DNA from: Peteryoungia aggregata LMG 23059
GTDB lineage: Bacteria; Pseudomonadota; Alphaproteobacteria; Rhizobiales; Rhizobiaceae
DNA length: 45,647 bases
NCBI RefSeq assembly: GCF_030814435.1
Contig: NZ_JAUSUW010000021.1
Coordinates: 1-45,647 of the forward strand
Direction: 5' to 3'
Below the pieces are notes generated by a model. That model saw only the letters and a program-made list of their open reading frames with translations, was not told the origin of the DNA and did not search any database. How positions within the stretch are numbered: position 1 is the stretch's first letter; the number at the start of each line of letters is the position of its first letter. The position numbers and the translations under genes were made by a program. Positions 17,329 through 25,757 of this stretch are shown piece by piece.

Positions 17329-17865
17329 GCGTCAGGTCCTTTTCTCTCTGCCCGTATTCGGCGGGGCAGCATTGCAATGTACCCGCAAGCGGGTGAGCGA
17401 CAGGCATTTGTCGAAATTGGAGGAAAGGGGCCCTGTTACCGCAGACTAACTCACGACGATGTTTCCATCCCCACAAGTTCGACTGCCCGGGGTTGTTATA
17501 GCGTCCCCGGCGCGCACTACTTTATAGGTCTTCCCATGCTCGCAAAATTGCCCGAACACGCGAAGAGTGCTTGGTTTGGCGGGAATTGGCAAGCGAAAGT
17601 TTTAACCCTGTCGCTCGCGAGAGTCCTTTGTTTTCAGTGTGAGCAGCGTGATTCGAGAGGGCCGCAAGCCCACATTGCGCCGATTTGACGAAAATTTGCA
17701 TCGCCTGCGATGGAGATCAGGTGAAAAGCCTTCGCAAACACGGAGTTTTGCGGGAGAAAATTTTTCGTGTGCTTGGCCGTCACCGAAACGGCCCACACCG
17801 ATCGGCGGACAAAATTCGTGCCAGATTCGGTTTGATTGCGGCCCACAGCCGGGCGAAGGCCTCTG
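17329..17865. other. Long non-coding stretch upstream of the cold-shock gene
   Basis: 537 nt without a convincing ORF. On the minus strand a TATAAC hexamer (17493-17498) flanked by a CCGGGG/CCCCGG hairpin (17487-17510) could be a -10 region, giving a leader of roughly 155 nt; no good -35 is visible. A second hairpin, GGCCGT/ACGGCC, lies at about 17776-17794. The part nearest 17866 is the 3' flank of the sugar dehydrogenase. Confidence 0.35.
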
Positions 17866-19002
17866 TCAGCTTTCCCCGCCGCGGGTGATGCGCAGCAGTT
17901 GTCCTTCCTCCTCGTCGGTAACGAGCAGAAGGGACCCGTCGGGGGCGACCTTGACGTCACGGATGCGTCCGTATTCGCCCTCGATCATGCGCTCCTCCGA
18001 ACCGATCGACCCGTCTTCGCCGCGCTCTATGCGGGTGATAAGCTGGTACTTCAGTGCGGCAACGAGGAAGTCGCCATCCCATTCCGGGAACATGGCGCCG
18101 CGATAGACAGCCAGGGCGCCGGGCGCAATCGACGGATCCCAGTAGTGGAGGGGCTGCTCGTAGCCTTCGGCCCGCTGACCGATACCGATCTCGGCTCCTG
18201 AGTAATGCTTGCCGTAGGAGATGACGGGCCAACCGTAGTTGTTGCCGGCTTCGGGTGCGTTGATCTCGTCGCCGCCGCGCGCGCCGTGCTCGACGGTGAA
18301 GAGGCGATCGTCCTTCGGATCGATCGTGATACCTTGCGGGTTGCGATGACCGCTCGACCAGACCTCCGGCAGGGGCTGTCCCTTCGGATTGGCAGAGGAC
18401 GGCATGCCGTCTGCGTTGATGCGCATGATCTTGCCGGCGTGATCGGCGGGGTCCTGGGCGCGGTCCTCATCGCCCCGGTCGCCGATGCCGAAGAACAGGC
18501 TGCCATCGGCGGCAATCGCAATGCGCGATCCGAAATGCTGGCCGGCGCCGGTCAGCTTGTTCATCAGGAAGATACGACGGACATCCTCCAGACGGCGCTC
18601 GTTCTCGCTGAGGCGGGCGGAAAAGACACCTGTGCCCTGTCCGCCCGGGCCGGGGACAGCGGCGGTGAAGAACAGGCGGCGCGTCTCTGCAAAGTCGGGG
18701 GCGATGGCGATATCGAGCAGGCCGCCCTGACCGACGGCTGCGATCCGAGGCAAGCCGCCGAGAGGCCTGCCGACCTCACCGTCACGGATGATGCGCATGC
18801 GGCCGGGGCGTTCGGTGACGATATAGGCGCCGTCGGGCAGAACCTCGACGGACCAGGGATGCTCAAGGCCGCCGGCGATGCTGGTGACCTTGAGTGTCAG
18901 GTTGCCGGCGCGATGTTCTCGGGGCTCCTCGGCCGAGGCGGGCAGCGCGAGGGCAAGCAGCGGCGCGGCCAGAGTTGCGTATCTTCCCAGCAAGGTCGGC
19001 AT
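17866..19002 (-). CDS. PQQ-dependent aldose sugar dehydrogenase (YliI type)
   Basis: A 378-residue secreted soluble quinoprotein of the glucose/sorbosone dehydrogenase family, predicted to oxidise aldoses in the periplasm with PQQ. A signal peptide (ATLAAPLLALALPASA) is followed by a six-bladed propeller. Key segments are GLEHPWSVEVLPDG, GQGGLLDIAIAPDF, GAGQHFGSRIAIAADG, GDRGDEDRAQDP, SSGHRNPQGI and EHGARGGDEIN. The ATG at 19002 is 7 nt from GGAG, while the ATG at 19008 abuts it. No PQQ synthesis genes are in the window. Confidence 0.9.
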   Translation of the reverse strand: MPTLLGRYATLAAPLLALALPASAEEPREHRAGNLTLKVTSIAGGLEHPWSVEVLPDGAYIVTERPGRMRIIRDGEVGRPLGGLPRIAAVGQGGLLDIAIAPDFAETRRLFFTAAVPGPGGQGTGVFSARLSENERRLEDVRRIFLMNKLTGAGQHFGSRIAIAADGSLFFGIGDRGDEDRAQDPADHAGKIMRINADGMPSSANPKGQPLPEVWSSGHRNPQGITIDPKDDRLFTVEHGARGGDEINAPEAGNNYGWPVISYGKHYSGAEIGIGQRAEGYEQPLHYWDPSIAPGALAVYRGAMFPEWDGDFLVAALKYQLITRIERGEDGSIGSEERMIEGEYGRIRDVKVAPDGSLLLVTDEEEGQLLRITRGGES

Positions 19003-19135
19003 TGTCATCTCCTCGTCCCGACAGCGTTTTCATCTCACGTGCTGAATGTGGGAATGGAAAGGCCTGCGACAAGACGAGGAGGGGGCTGGGTTGCGCCTCT
19101 TGACTGATTTGTGAAGAGGTGATGGCGAGTTCCGG

Positions 19136-20422
19136 TCAGGTGTCGAAGCTCACCGCCTTCAGCTTGTCGATGCCGAGCGCCTGAAGCGCGAGTTTCTCGT
19201 AGAAGGGCTCCGATTTTCCAAGCTTCACCTTGTAGAGGAAGTATTTCTCGAAGCCGATCTTGGCAGCGTGAACCCACTTGCCTTGCGATGACCAGTTGAC
19301 ATTGCGCGGGGGCAATTGCGGCTGGGCGACAAAGGCGATGCCGCCATCGCCGAAATCGGCGAGGCAGACCGCGTTCCACGTCCCTTGCGCGTTCGCCTCT
19401 TCGCCGGCCACAAGATTGGCGATGTTGTGGGCGGTGGCCGTCACCATGGATTCGATCATGAAGCCGGTCTTCGGCACGCCGACCGGGACGGGCGTCTTGC
19501 CCATGGGCGGGATGGCGACGCAGACTCCGACGGAGAAGATGTTCTTGAACGTCGGGTTCTGCTGGTGCTTGTCGACGAGGATGAAACCGCGCGGATTGGT
19601 GAGGCCCTCGATGCCCCTGACCGCCTCGACGCCGCGGAAGGCGGGGAGCATCATCGTATAGACGGACGGGATCTCGTGGGTGGCCTTGATGCTGCCATCC
19701 TCGTTGATTTCCTCTGCCACCACCTTGTCGCCTTCGAAGCGGTTGACGCGGGCATTGGTCACCCACTTGATGTGCTTGGAGCGCATCGCGCTTTCCAGGA
19801 GGCCCTTGGTGTCTCCGACACCATCCAGGCCGAGATGACCGATATAGGGTTCGGAGGTGACGAAGGTCATCGGTACGCGGTCACGGATCTTGGCGTCTCT
19901 CAGAGCTTTGTCGAGGATGAAGGCAAATTCATAGGCTGGGCCGAAGCAGGATGCGCCCTGAACTGCGCCGATCACGACAGGCCCGGGATTGGCCACCAGC
20001 TTGTCAAAGGCTTGCTTGGCTGCCAGTGCATGGTCGATGTGGCAGACGGACTGGGTATGATGGTGGGGGCCGAAGCCCTCAATCTCGTCGAAGGCGAGAT
20101 CCGGGCCGGTGGCGATGACGAGATAGTCATAATCAAGCGCCGTCCCATCCAGCATCTCAACCCGGTTCTCTGCGGGGTGGACGCGAGCTGCGCCCTGGCT
20201 GTGAAGGGTGATGTTGCGCTTGGCGCAAGCGGGGCGAAGGTCCACTTCGATTTCTTCGCGTCCGCGCCATCCGACGGCCACCCAGGGGTTCGAGGGAACG
20301 AAGGAATAGGTCGCCCCCTTGCTGAGCAGGTGGATTTCGACCTCGCGACCGAGACGGTCCCTCAATTCATAGGCCATGATGGTGCCGCCGAGACCGGCAC
20401 CCAGGACTGCAATGCGTTTCAT
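19136..20422 (-). CDS. sqr: Sulfide:quinone oxidoreductase
   Basis: A 428-residue FAD protein of the SQR/type II NADH dehydrogenase family that oxidises sulfide and passes electrons to ubiquinone at the membrane. The FAD motif VLGAGLGGTIMAYEL is at 6-20. Three cysteines at 127 (SVCHID), 159 (GASCFGP) and 353 (AVCLADFG) match the three catalytic cysteines of characterised SQRs, which separates it from NDH-2. VPKTGFMIESM and a C-terminal amphipathic segment follow. The ATG at 20422 has GGGAGGA at 7 nt. It lies 65 nt downstream of a putative two-span membrane protein and behind an AT-rich segment. Confidence 0.87.
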   Translation of the reverse strand: MKRIAVLGAGLGGTIMAYELRDRLGREVEIHLLSKGATYSFVPSNPWVAVGWRGREEIEVDLRPACAKRNITLHSQGAARVHPAENRVEMLDGTALDYDYLVIATGPDLAFDEIEGFGPHHHTQSVCHIDHALAAKQAFDKLVANPGPVVIGAVQGASCFGPAYEFAFILDKALRDAKIRDRVPMTFVTSEPYIGHLGLDGVGDTKGLLESAMRSKHIKWVTNARVNRFEGDKVVAEEINEDGSIKATHEIPSVYTMMLPAFRGVEAVRGIEGLTNPRGFILVDKHQQNPTFKNIFSVGVCVAIPPMGKTPVPVGVPKTGFMIESMVTATAHNIANLVAGEEANAQGTWNAVCLADFGDGGIAFVAQPQLPPRNVNWSSQGKWVHAAKIGFEKYFLYKVKLGKSEPFYEKLALQALGIDKLKAVSFDT

Positions 20423-20439
20423 GATGGTTCCTCCCATTG

Positions 20440-20487
20440 GATGGAGGATAGTACCTTCGAAAATACATATATATCAAGTAAACTATT
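20440..20487 (-). promoter_or_regulatory. AT-rich promoter/operator candidate upstream of sqr
   Basis: About 45 nt of AT-rich DNA, including ATACATATATATCAAG around 20463-20478, in otherwise G+C-rich sequence, directly upstream of sqr. AT-rich sites of this kind are bound by ArsR-type sulfide sensors (BigR/SqrR) near sqr genes in related bacteria. No such regulator gene is adjacent here, so the assignment is tentative. Confidence 0.3.
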
Positions 20488-20889
20488 TTATGAGGCGCTG
20501 GTTGAGTGATCGCGCTGAACCAGTTCCCGCCAACCGCGCTTCCACAAGGCGGCGCCACCGGCGGCCATGGCCGTGAAGCAGACCAGAAGCAGCACAATCA
20601 GGATGTGCCGTTCACGCAGGGGCAGCGTCGCTTCGTGTTTGATCGCGGCCGTGGGGGACGGTGCTTCAAGCGCCACGGCAGATGGGATGATGCTGGAGGT
20701 GAAGGCCGGATCGGCCTGAGGCGGGAGGGGGGAGGCGCGAAGGGACGTCGGACCGATGCCCGAAGCGGGTGTCGCCTGAGGGCTGCCGACTGCGATCATG
20801 ATGAGTGCGACGCCGCTCAGGAGGGCGAGCCAGGCAATTGACCGGCTGCGGCGAGAAGACGGTGAAAAATCGTCGAGTTCGTAATCCAT
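20488..20889 (-). CDS. Hypothetical two-span membrane protein
   Basis: A 133-residue ORF on the same strand as sqr and just upstream of it. A polar head (MDYELDDFSPSSRRSRS) leads into TM1 (about IAWLALLSGVALIMIAVG), a proline/alanine-rich loop of about 60 residues, TM2 (about ILIVLLLVCFTAMAAGGAAL) and a basic tail. The start at 20889 has only AAAGG about 10 nt upstream. I recognise no family; the topology and good hydrophobic segments argue that it is real. Confidence 0.5.
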   Translation of the reverse strand: MDYELDDFSPSSRRSRSIAWLALLSGVALIMIAVGSPQATPASGIGPTSLRASPLPPQADPAFTSSIIPSAVALEAPSPTAAIKHEATLPLRERHILIVLLLVCFTAMAAGGAALWKRGWRELVQRDHSTSAS

Positions 20890-21156
20890 GGCAGGGAGCC
20901 TTTGCCTGGTTGACATGGCCGCATGAAAGCCGGTGATCGCGTCCACAGGACGACGGAATTGTGGCCTTCCCGGTATCGAATTGTGTTTTCTGTCGATGCA
21001 GGGGCGAGGCATGCCTCGACGCAATGCCACCGTGACGCAATTCTGCAGGTCTGTCGCAGCTTTCCGCTTGAAAGGCAGGGGTTCTTTCGCCATAGAGCTT
21101 GGACCTGAGGCCCCGGAAACCGGGGTCGATGTTCAATCAGCTCAGGACCCCGCACA

Positions 21157-22359
21157 ATGGCTTTCCTTGCCGACGCCCTTTCCCGCATCAAGCCTTCCGC
21201 GACCATCGCCGTCACGCAGATGGCCCGGGAGCTCAAAGCGCAAGGGAAAGACGTCATTTCGCTTTCCGTCGGCGAGCCCGACTTCGATACGCCGCAGAAT
21301 ATCAAGGACGCGGCCATTGCTGCGATTGCCCGTGGCGAGACGAAGTACACGCCGGTTGCCGGCATTCCCGAACTGCGCAAGGCCATCGCCGACAAGTTCA
21401 AGCGCGAGAACGGGCTCGACTACAAGCCCGAGCAGGTCATCGTCGGCACAGGCGGAAAGCAGATTCTTTTCAACGCCTTCATGGCAACGATCAATCCGGG
21501 AGATGAAGTGATCATCCCGGCCCCGTTCTGGGTTTCCTATCCGGAAATGATCGCACTGTGCGGCGGAACGCCCGTCTCGGTCGAAACGACGATCGAGAAC
21601 AATTTCAAGATGACTGCGGAGCAGCTGGACAAGGCGATCACGCCGAAGACCAAGTGGTTCATGTTCAACTCGCCGTCGAACCCGTCGGGTGCTGCCTACA
21701 GCCGCGAAGAGCTGAAGGCGCTGACCGACGTGCTGATGAAGCATCCGCATGTCTGGGTTCTGACCGACGACATGTACGAACATCTCGTTTTCGGCGACTT
21801 CGTCTATTACACGCCGGCTCAGGTCGAGCCGGCTCTGTACGATCGTACGCTCACCATGAACGGAGTGTCCAAGGCTTACGCGATGACCGGCTGGCGTATC
21901 GGCTATGCGGCCGGCCCGCTGCCGCTGATCAAGGCCATGGACATGATCCAGGGTCAGCAGACCTCGGGCGCCTGCTCGGTTGCCCAGTGGGCGGCCGTCG
22001 AGGCGCTGAACGGTCCGCAGGACTTCATCACGGAATCGAAGAAGGCCTTCGAAGAGCGCCGTGACCTCGTGGTCTCGATGCTCAACCAGGCCTCGGGCCT
22101 CGTATGCCCCAAGCCGGAAGGCGCCTTCTACGTCTATCCGTCTTGCGCAGCACTCATTGGCAAGACCGCGCCGTCGGGTAAGGTCATCGAAACCGACGAA
22201 GACTTCGTCATGGAACTGCTGGCGACCGAAGGGGTCGCGACCGTTCATGGCTCGTCCTTCGGCCTCGGCCCGAACTTCCGCGTGTCCTACGCGACATCGA
22301 ATGCCAAGCTGGAAGAGGCCTGCAGCCGCATTCAGCGCTTCTGCGCCTCGCTGAAGTAA
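21157..22359 (+). CDS. aatA: Aspartate aminotransferase (class I, PLP)
   Basis: A 400-residue cytosolic PLP enzyme that interconverts aspartate/2-oxoglutarate and oxaloacetate/glutamate. The schiff-base Lys239 sits in MNGVSKAYAMTGWR; NSPSNPSG (171-178), the pyridine-binding Asp204 and Tyr207 in LTDDMYEHL, and the substrate-binding Arg in FRVSYA are all present. The N-terminus (LSVGEPDFDTP) is of the Ib subgroup, as in AatA of Sinorhizobium, which is needed for symbiotic nitrogen fixation. AGGA lies about 10 nt before the ATG. A terminator follows, so it is monocistronic. Confidence 0.95.
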   Translation: MAFLADALSRIKPSATIAVTQMARELKAQGKDVISLSVGEPDFDTPQNIKDAAIAAIARGETKYTPVAGIPELRKAIADKFKRENGLDYKPEQVIVGTGGKQILFNAFMATINPGDEVIIPAPFWVSYPEMIALCGGTPVSVETTIENNFKMTAEQLDKAITPKTKWFMFNSPSNPSGAAYSREELKALTDVLMKHPHVWVLTDDMYEHLVFGDFVYYTPAQVEPALYDRTLTMNGVSKAYAMTGWRIGYAAGPLPLIKAMDMIQGQQTSGACSVAQWAAVEALNGPQDFITESKKAFEERRDLVVSMLNQASGLVCPKPEGAFYVYPSCAALIGKTAPSGKVIETDEDFVMELLATEGVATVHGSSFGLGPNFRVSYATSNAKLEEACSRIQRFCASLK

Positions 22360-22386
22360 GCGGAGACATTCGACGGTCTTTGAGGG

Positions 22387-22413
22387 AGGGCTCGCCGCAA
22401 GGCGGGCCCTTTC
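22387..22413 (+). terminator. Terminator of aatA
   Basis: GGGCTCGCC-GCAA-GGCGGGCCC, fully paired with one G-U, followed by TTT, 28 nt after the aatA stop. Confidence 0.8.
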
Positions 22414-22583
22414 TGCATTTTGGTGTTTGTTGAGAGGATGACGGCGCTGGCTCAGCCTTCGCCCTCTTGTTGATGGTCGGACGAGCCGCTTTCGCGTTGT
22501 TCCTTGCCGGCACAAGGGAGCCGCAGAGACCAGCGATCAAGTCTTTGACTTTGCAGTCCGGGTCCACTCTCGGTTTGCTCAAA

Positions 22584-23789
22584 CTACGCCGGCGTCCTGA
22601 TCCGGCTGCCGACATAAGGTGCGTTGGCGAAGATCTTTTCGCGTTCCCGCCAGACTGCCGGTATCGCGAGAACGGCAAGGGCTGCGATCGTGATGATCGT
22701 CTTGGTCAACTGTGACAATTCCGGCGTGCGGGCGTCCAGATAGGAGATCATGTAGACGATCAGCACGTGCCAGACATAGATCTGCAGCGAGTGGCGGCCC
22801 AAAAGTTGCAGAAAGCTCAGCGTGAACAGGCTTGTGAGCGCTACGGCGATCTTCCGGATGACTGGGCTCTCGTGGCGCGGGCCGGCGATCAGCAGCCAGG
22901 CGAGGCCATAGGCGACGGCTGCGAAATTGATCAGATAGACCGGGCCGAAGTCGGCGCGCACTTCCATCAGGCCGAATTTTTCGAGGACGAAGCCCGGCAA
23001 GAAGCCGTGGGCGGTCGCGATGCGCAGCGGCAGGAAAAAGACGGCGATCGCCAGGGCGGTCCAGGCGAGGGTTGTCCGCCTGGGGTCGAAGATCTTTCGC
23101 CACTCGATCTTCTTCATCGAGGTCAGCGTGCCCCCGATGATGCCCGCGAAAAAGACGATCTGCCAGCCGAGCAGATTGAACGATACGCGCAGTCCTTCCT
23201 TGTCCTGAGCGCCGGCGAGCCAGGTGTCGATCGGATAAGTGACAATGCGGTGCAGGCCGAGCTGGGCGGCGAGCCAGACGAGCAGGGAGCCGATGGCGAC
23301 CCCGAGCCAATGGCCGCGCAGGCAGAGCCAGATGACCACGGGCGCAAAGGTCATGTAGGCGATGTATTGCGGCAGGATGTCCATGAAGGTCGGCTGGACC
23401 AGGAAGGTCGCGACCGGGGCGAGAGAACTGGGGTGAAGCAGGTTCGCATCGCCCAGCCAGTTCTTCCAGGCCTCGACCGCACCCGGCAGCACAAGCTGCA
23501 GCATGAGGACGACCAAGGCGACAGCCAGGGCATAACGGTAAAGCTCAAGCGCGCGGGACCAGATGTGATCCCGCCCGGCGGCATAGCCGTCCTTCATCAT
23601 CTTGCGACTATAGACCATGCCGGTCAGGAGGCCAGACAGGAAGACGAAGCCCTGAGCGTCCTCGACGAAGGCGAGGTTTCGGTGGTTGATCTCGACGAGC
23701 CAGAGGCCCCCGGTGAACATCAGGTGGTTGATCAGCATGAAGACGAGGAAATAGCCCCGCATGCCGTCGATCACGTCCAATCTCTTCAC
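22584..23789 (-). CDS. opgC: OpgC-family membrane acyltransferase
   Basis: A 401-residue polytopic protein of the OpgC family. OpgC enzymes transfer succinyl groups to periplasmic glucans, in rhizobia the cyclic beta-1,2-glucans. The family N-terminus KRLDVIDGMRGYFLVFMLINHL and the NLAFVEDAQGFVFLSGLL segment are clear, with about ten hydrophobic spans following and GRHSLQIYVWHVL near the end. Start taken at the GTG at 23789, where GGGAG lies 6 nt upstream; the open frame before it is not family-like. A 14-bp perfect hairpin lies about 100 nt upstream. Confidence 0.87.
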   Translation of the reverse strand: MKRLDVIDGMRGYFLVFMLINHLMFTGGLWLVEINHRNLAFVEDAQGFVFLSGLLTGMVYSRKMMKDGYAAGRDHIWSRALELYRYALAVALVVLMLQLVLPGAVEAWKNWLGDANLLHPSSLAPVATFLVQPTFMDILPQYIAYMTFAPVVIWLCLRGHWLGVAIGSLLVWLAAQLGLHRIVTYPIDTWLAGAQDKEGLRVSFNLLGWQIVFFAGIIGGTLTSMKKIEWRKIFDPRRTTLAWTALAIAVFFLPLRIATAHGFLPGFVLEKFGLMEVRADFGPVYLINFAAVAYGLAWLLIAGPRHESPVIRKIAVALTSLFTLSFLQLLGRHSLQIYVWHVLIVYMISYLDARTPELSQLTKTIITIAALAVLAIPAVWREREKIFANAPYVGSRIRTPA

Positions 23790-23886
23790 GTGCGACTCCC
23801 GAGTTTGCCCCCCGGGTGACCCGCTGTGGCGATCATCAACCGCATCTTGTTGACAATGCGGCGGAAGGCCCTTCAAGGGCACGATC

Positions 23887-23918
23887 CTTGCGGAGGGAAC
23901 GGCAGTTCCCTCCGCAAG
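23887..23918. repeat. Perfect 14-bp inverted repeat
   Basis: CTTGCGGAGGGAAC-GGCA-GTTCCCTCCGCAAG, with a shorter palindrome GCCCTTCAAGGGC at about 23868-23880 beside it. There is no T tract on either side, so it is not a standard terminator. It sits between the opgC start and the antiporter remnant and could mark the end of the remnant's old transcript or a structured opgC leader. Confidence 0.5.
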
Positions 23919-23982
23919 TTCCGAGATAAAGCGGGGACGGATCCGGGCCTTGATGCAGCAGGCGGATTGTGAGCGCGGCGGC

Positions 23983-24505
23983 TCAGAGGCCGAGGAAGGC
24001 GAGCATGATGAAGGTGGCGAAGAGGACGAAGTGGGTCATGCCTTCGATGGCATTGGTCTCGCCATCGTTAAGGTTGATGGCGGCTGCGACCAGGGTGATG
24101 GCGACCATCGTGGTCTGGACCGGGGTCATGGCCATGACGAAGGGCTGCCCGCAGAGCGGTGAGGATCTCCGGAGCGGCGGCTATGCCGGCGACAAGGATG
24201 GTCGTGAAGGCGATGGGGCGCCGCACCTTCGAGACCCGCATCCATCAGGACGGACATGACCTCTGCGAGGATTTTCGCATAGTGGGCAACACGCATCGAG
24301 CCGACGACGATGGCCGCGATCAGGGCCGCCGCGCCGAGAAGCGATGCACACGGCCCGCTTCCAGAACGGCATATTCGAGCACCAGGGCCAGCATGGCCGC
24401 GACGATCGGGAAAAGAAGTCGTCTTTCCTGCCTGATGCGTGACACCGCTTTGCTTCGTCCCTTGGCCCAGGTCTGAAACCGCATGAGCCCAGTTTCGGTT
24501 CCCAT
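23983..24505 (-). pseudogene. Calcium/proton antiporter (ChaA family) remnant
   Basis: Fragments of one antiporter in successive frames on the minus strand. N-terminal piece from 24505 (RIRQERRLLFPIVAAMLALVLEY). A frame change near 24345 then gives LLGAAALIAAIVVGSMRVAHYAKILAEVM. A second near 24220 gives RRPIAFTTILVAGIAAAPEI, and a third near 24135 gives GQPFVMAMTPVQTTMVAI and GETNAIEGMTHFVLFATF, ending at a TGA at 23983. Only about 170 codons remain, against about 360 in the family, and the missing parts are internal. Family assignment is from memory of ChaA-type C-termini. The gene cannot make a working transporter. Confidence 0.72.
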
Positions 24506-24576
24506 CCTCGAGAAGCGGCGATTTGCGCCTTCGGTGTTTTGATGGAATACTCCCCTCAGTCCAGGAGGAGAAGGCC

Positions 24577-24846
24577 ATGGTGAAGATCATCTACGAGATC
24601 GTTCCTCATGATGGCGGGTGGGCCTATCGGCTCGGCGGCGCCTATTCGGAGGCGTTTCCGACCCATGATCAGGCCCTGGAAGCCGCACGTATCGTCATGC
24701 AGGAGCAGCAGGTCGGCGACGAGCCGGTGACGATCAGCTATCAGGATGAGAGCGGACGCTGGCGCGAGGAGTATAGTGACGGCGGCGACCGGCCGGAGGT
24801 GGAGATTGTCGACACCTTTGCCGACGAGGGGCGTCCTCAGGCCTGA
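24577..24846 (+). CDS. DUF2188 domain protein
   Basis: An 89-residue protein with the short DUF2188 pattern: IYEIVPHDGGWAYRLGGAYSEAF followed by THDQALEAARIVMQEQ. Function unknown; members are small and cytosolic. The ATG at 24577 has AGGAGGAGAAGG directly upstream, so the upstream ATG at 24523 is rejected. It is intact although it sits among decayed genes. Confidence 0.8.
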   Translation: MVKIIYEIVPHDGGWAYRLGGAYSEAFPTHDQALEAARIVMQEQQVGDEPVTISYQDESGRWREEYSDGGDRPEVEIVDTFADEGRPQA

Positions 24847-24892
24847 GGGTGTGTGTCCGTCTGAGTCTTTTCAGGCGCTTGCGGCCAACACT

Positions 24893-25387
24893 TCACAGGG
24901 TGATTCCGCTTTCTGCCGCCGGGGCAGCCAATATTCGCGGGAACCGGATCCACGCGTCGATGCCTGCGGCCAGGGCGTCGAAGGTCGCGCGAAAGCGTGG
25001 CACGGTCTTCAGGTTTTCATGCATGACCACGAAGGTTTCGAGGGCGATGTCCAGCGTTCCCGGCAGCACTTCAACAAGGTCCGGTTCGCGGGCGGCGATC
25101 GCGTGCTGGCACATGCCGATGCCGAGACCCGCGCGGATCGCGGCCAGCTGCACGAGGTTGCTGTCGGCGCGGAAGTCGAAGGCGATGCCGACGAGATCCG
25201 GTCGCTCTTTCAGGATGTCTCTGATGTAGGCGAGCTGCCGGTCGAAGCCGATCAGGCGGTGGTCCGGCAGCTCGTTGAGAGCCTTTGGCACGCCGTAACG
25301 CTCCAGGTAACGCCGGTGGGCGTGAAAGCCGAGCGAGAGCTTGCCGATGCGCCGGCTGAGCAGGGCGGCCTGTTTGGGCTTGATCAT
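24893..25387 (-). pseudogene. LysR-family regulator, 5' half deleted
   Basis: About 164 residues of the C-terminal effector-binding domain of a LysR regulator (GKLSLGFHAHRRYLERYGVP, then RADSNLVQLAAIRAGLGIG). A full member has about 300 residues. The helix-turn-helix and first half of the effector domain are missing. The sequence upstream of 25387 is not the rest of this gene but the 3' half of an epimerase on the other strand. Without the DNA-binding domain it cannot act as a regulator. Confidence 0.8.
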
Positions 25388-25757
25388 GCGGCTCCTCGAC
25401 CGTGCGGATGAACTGCCGCGCTTCGCCCGGTTTCACATGGATGGCACTGAGATGGTGGCAGCGATCGGCCGTGCCGTGGGCAGACCCCGGATCTTCGCCA
25501 TCTGCTTTCCCTGGCGTCTGGCGGGGCTTGCACGGCCCTTCGTGCCGCTGATCCGGGAACTGCATGAGATGCGGTATCTCTGGCGCAAGGCAATCCGCCT
25601 CGACAATCGGCATCTGATCGAATTTCTCGGCGAAGAGCCACGGACGCCGATTGATGCTGCGGTCAAGGCGACGCTTCGCAGCCTCGGCTGCCTGCCGCAG
25701 GCCGAAGCGACGTCGGTGCGCGAACCGATGTTGCCGATTGCGGGAGGTGGACAATGA
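25386..25757 (+). pseudogene. NAD-dependent epimerase/SDR family protein, 5' part deleted
   Basis: About 123 residues matching the C-terminus of an atypical SDR (NAD-epimerase family): LPRFARFHMDGTEMVAAIGRA, then EMRYLWRKAIRLDNRHLIEFLGEEPRTP and a final ATLRSLGCL. The Rossmann fold with the GxxGxxG motif is absent. Its first ATG (25386) shares the same CATG as the first ATG of the LysR remnant on the opposite strand. The stop overlaps the next start as ATGA, the trace of an old operon. Confidence 0.75.
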
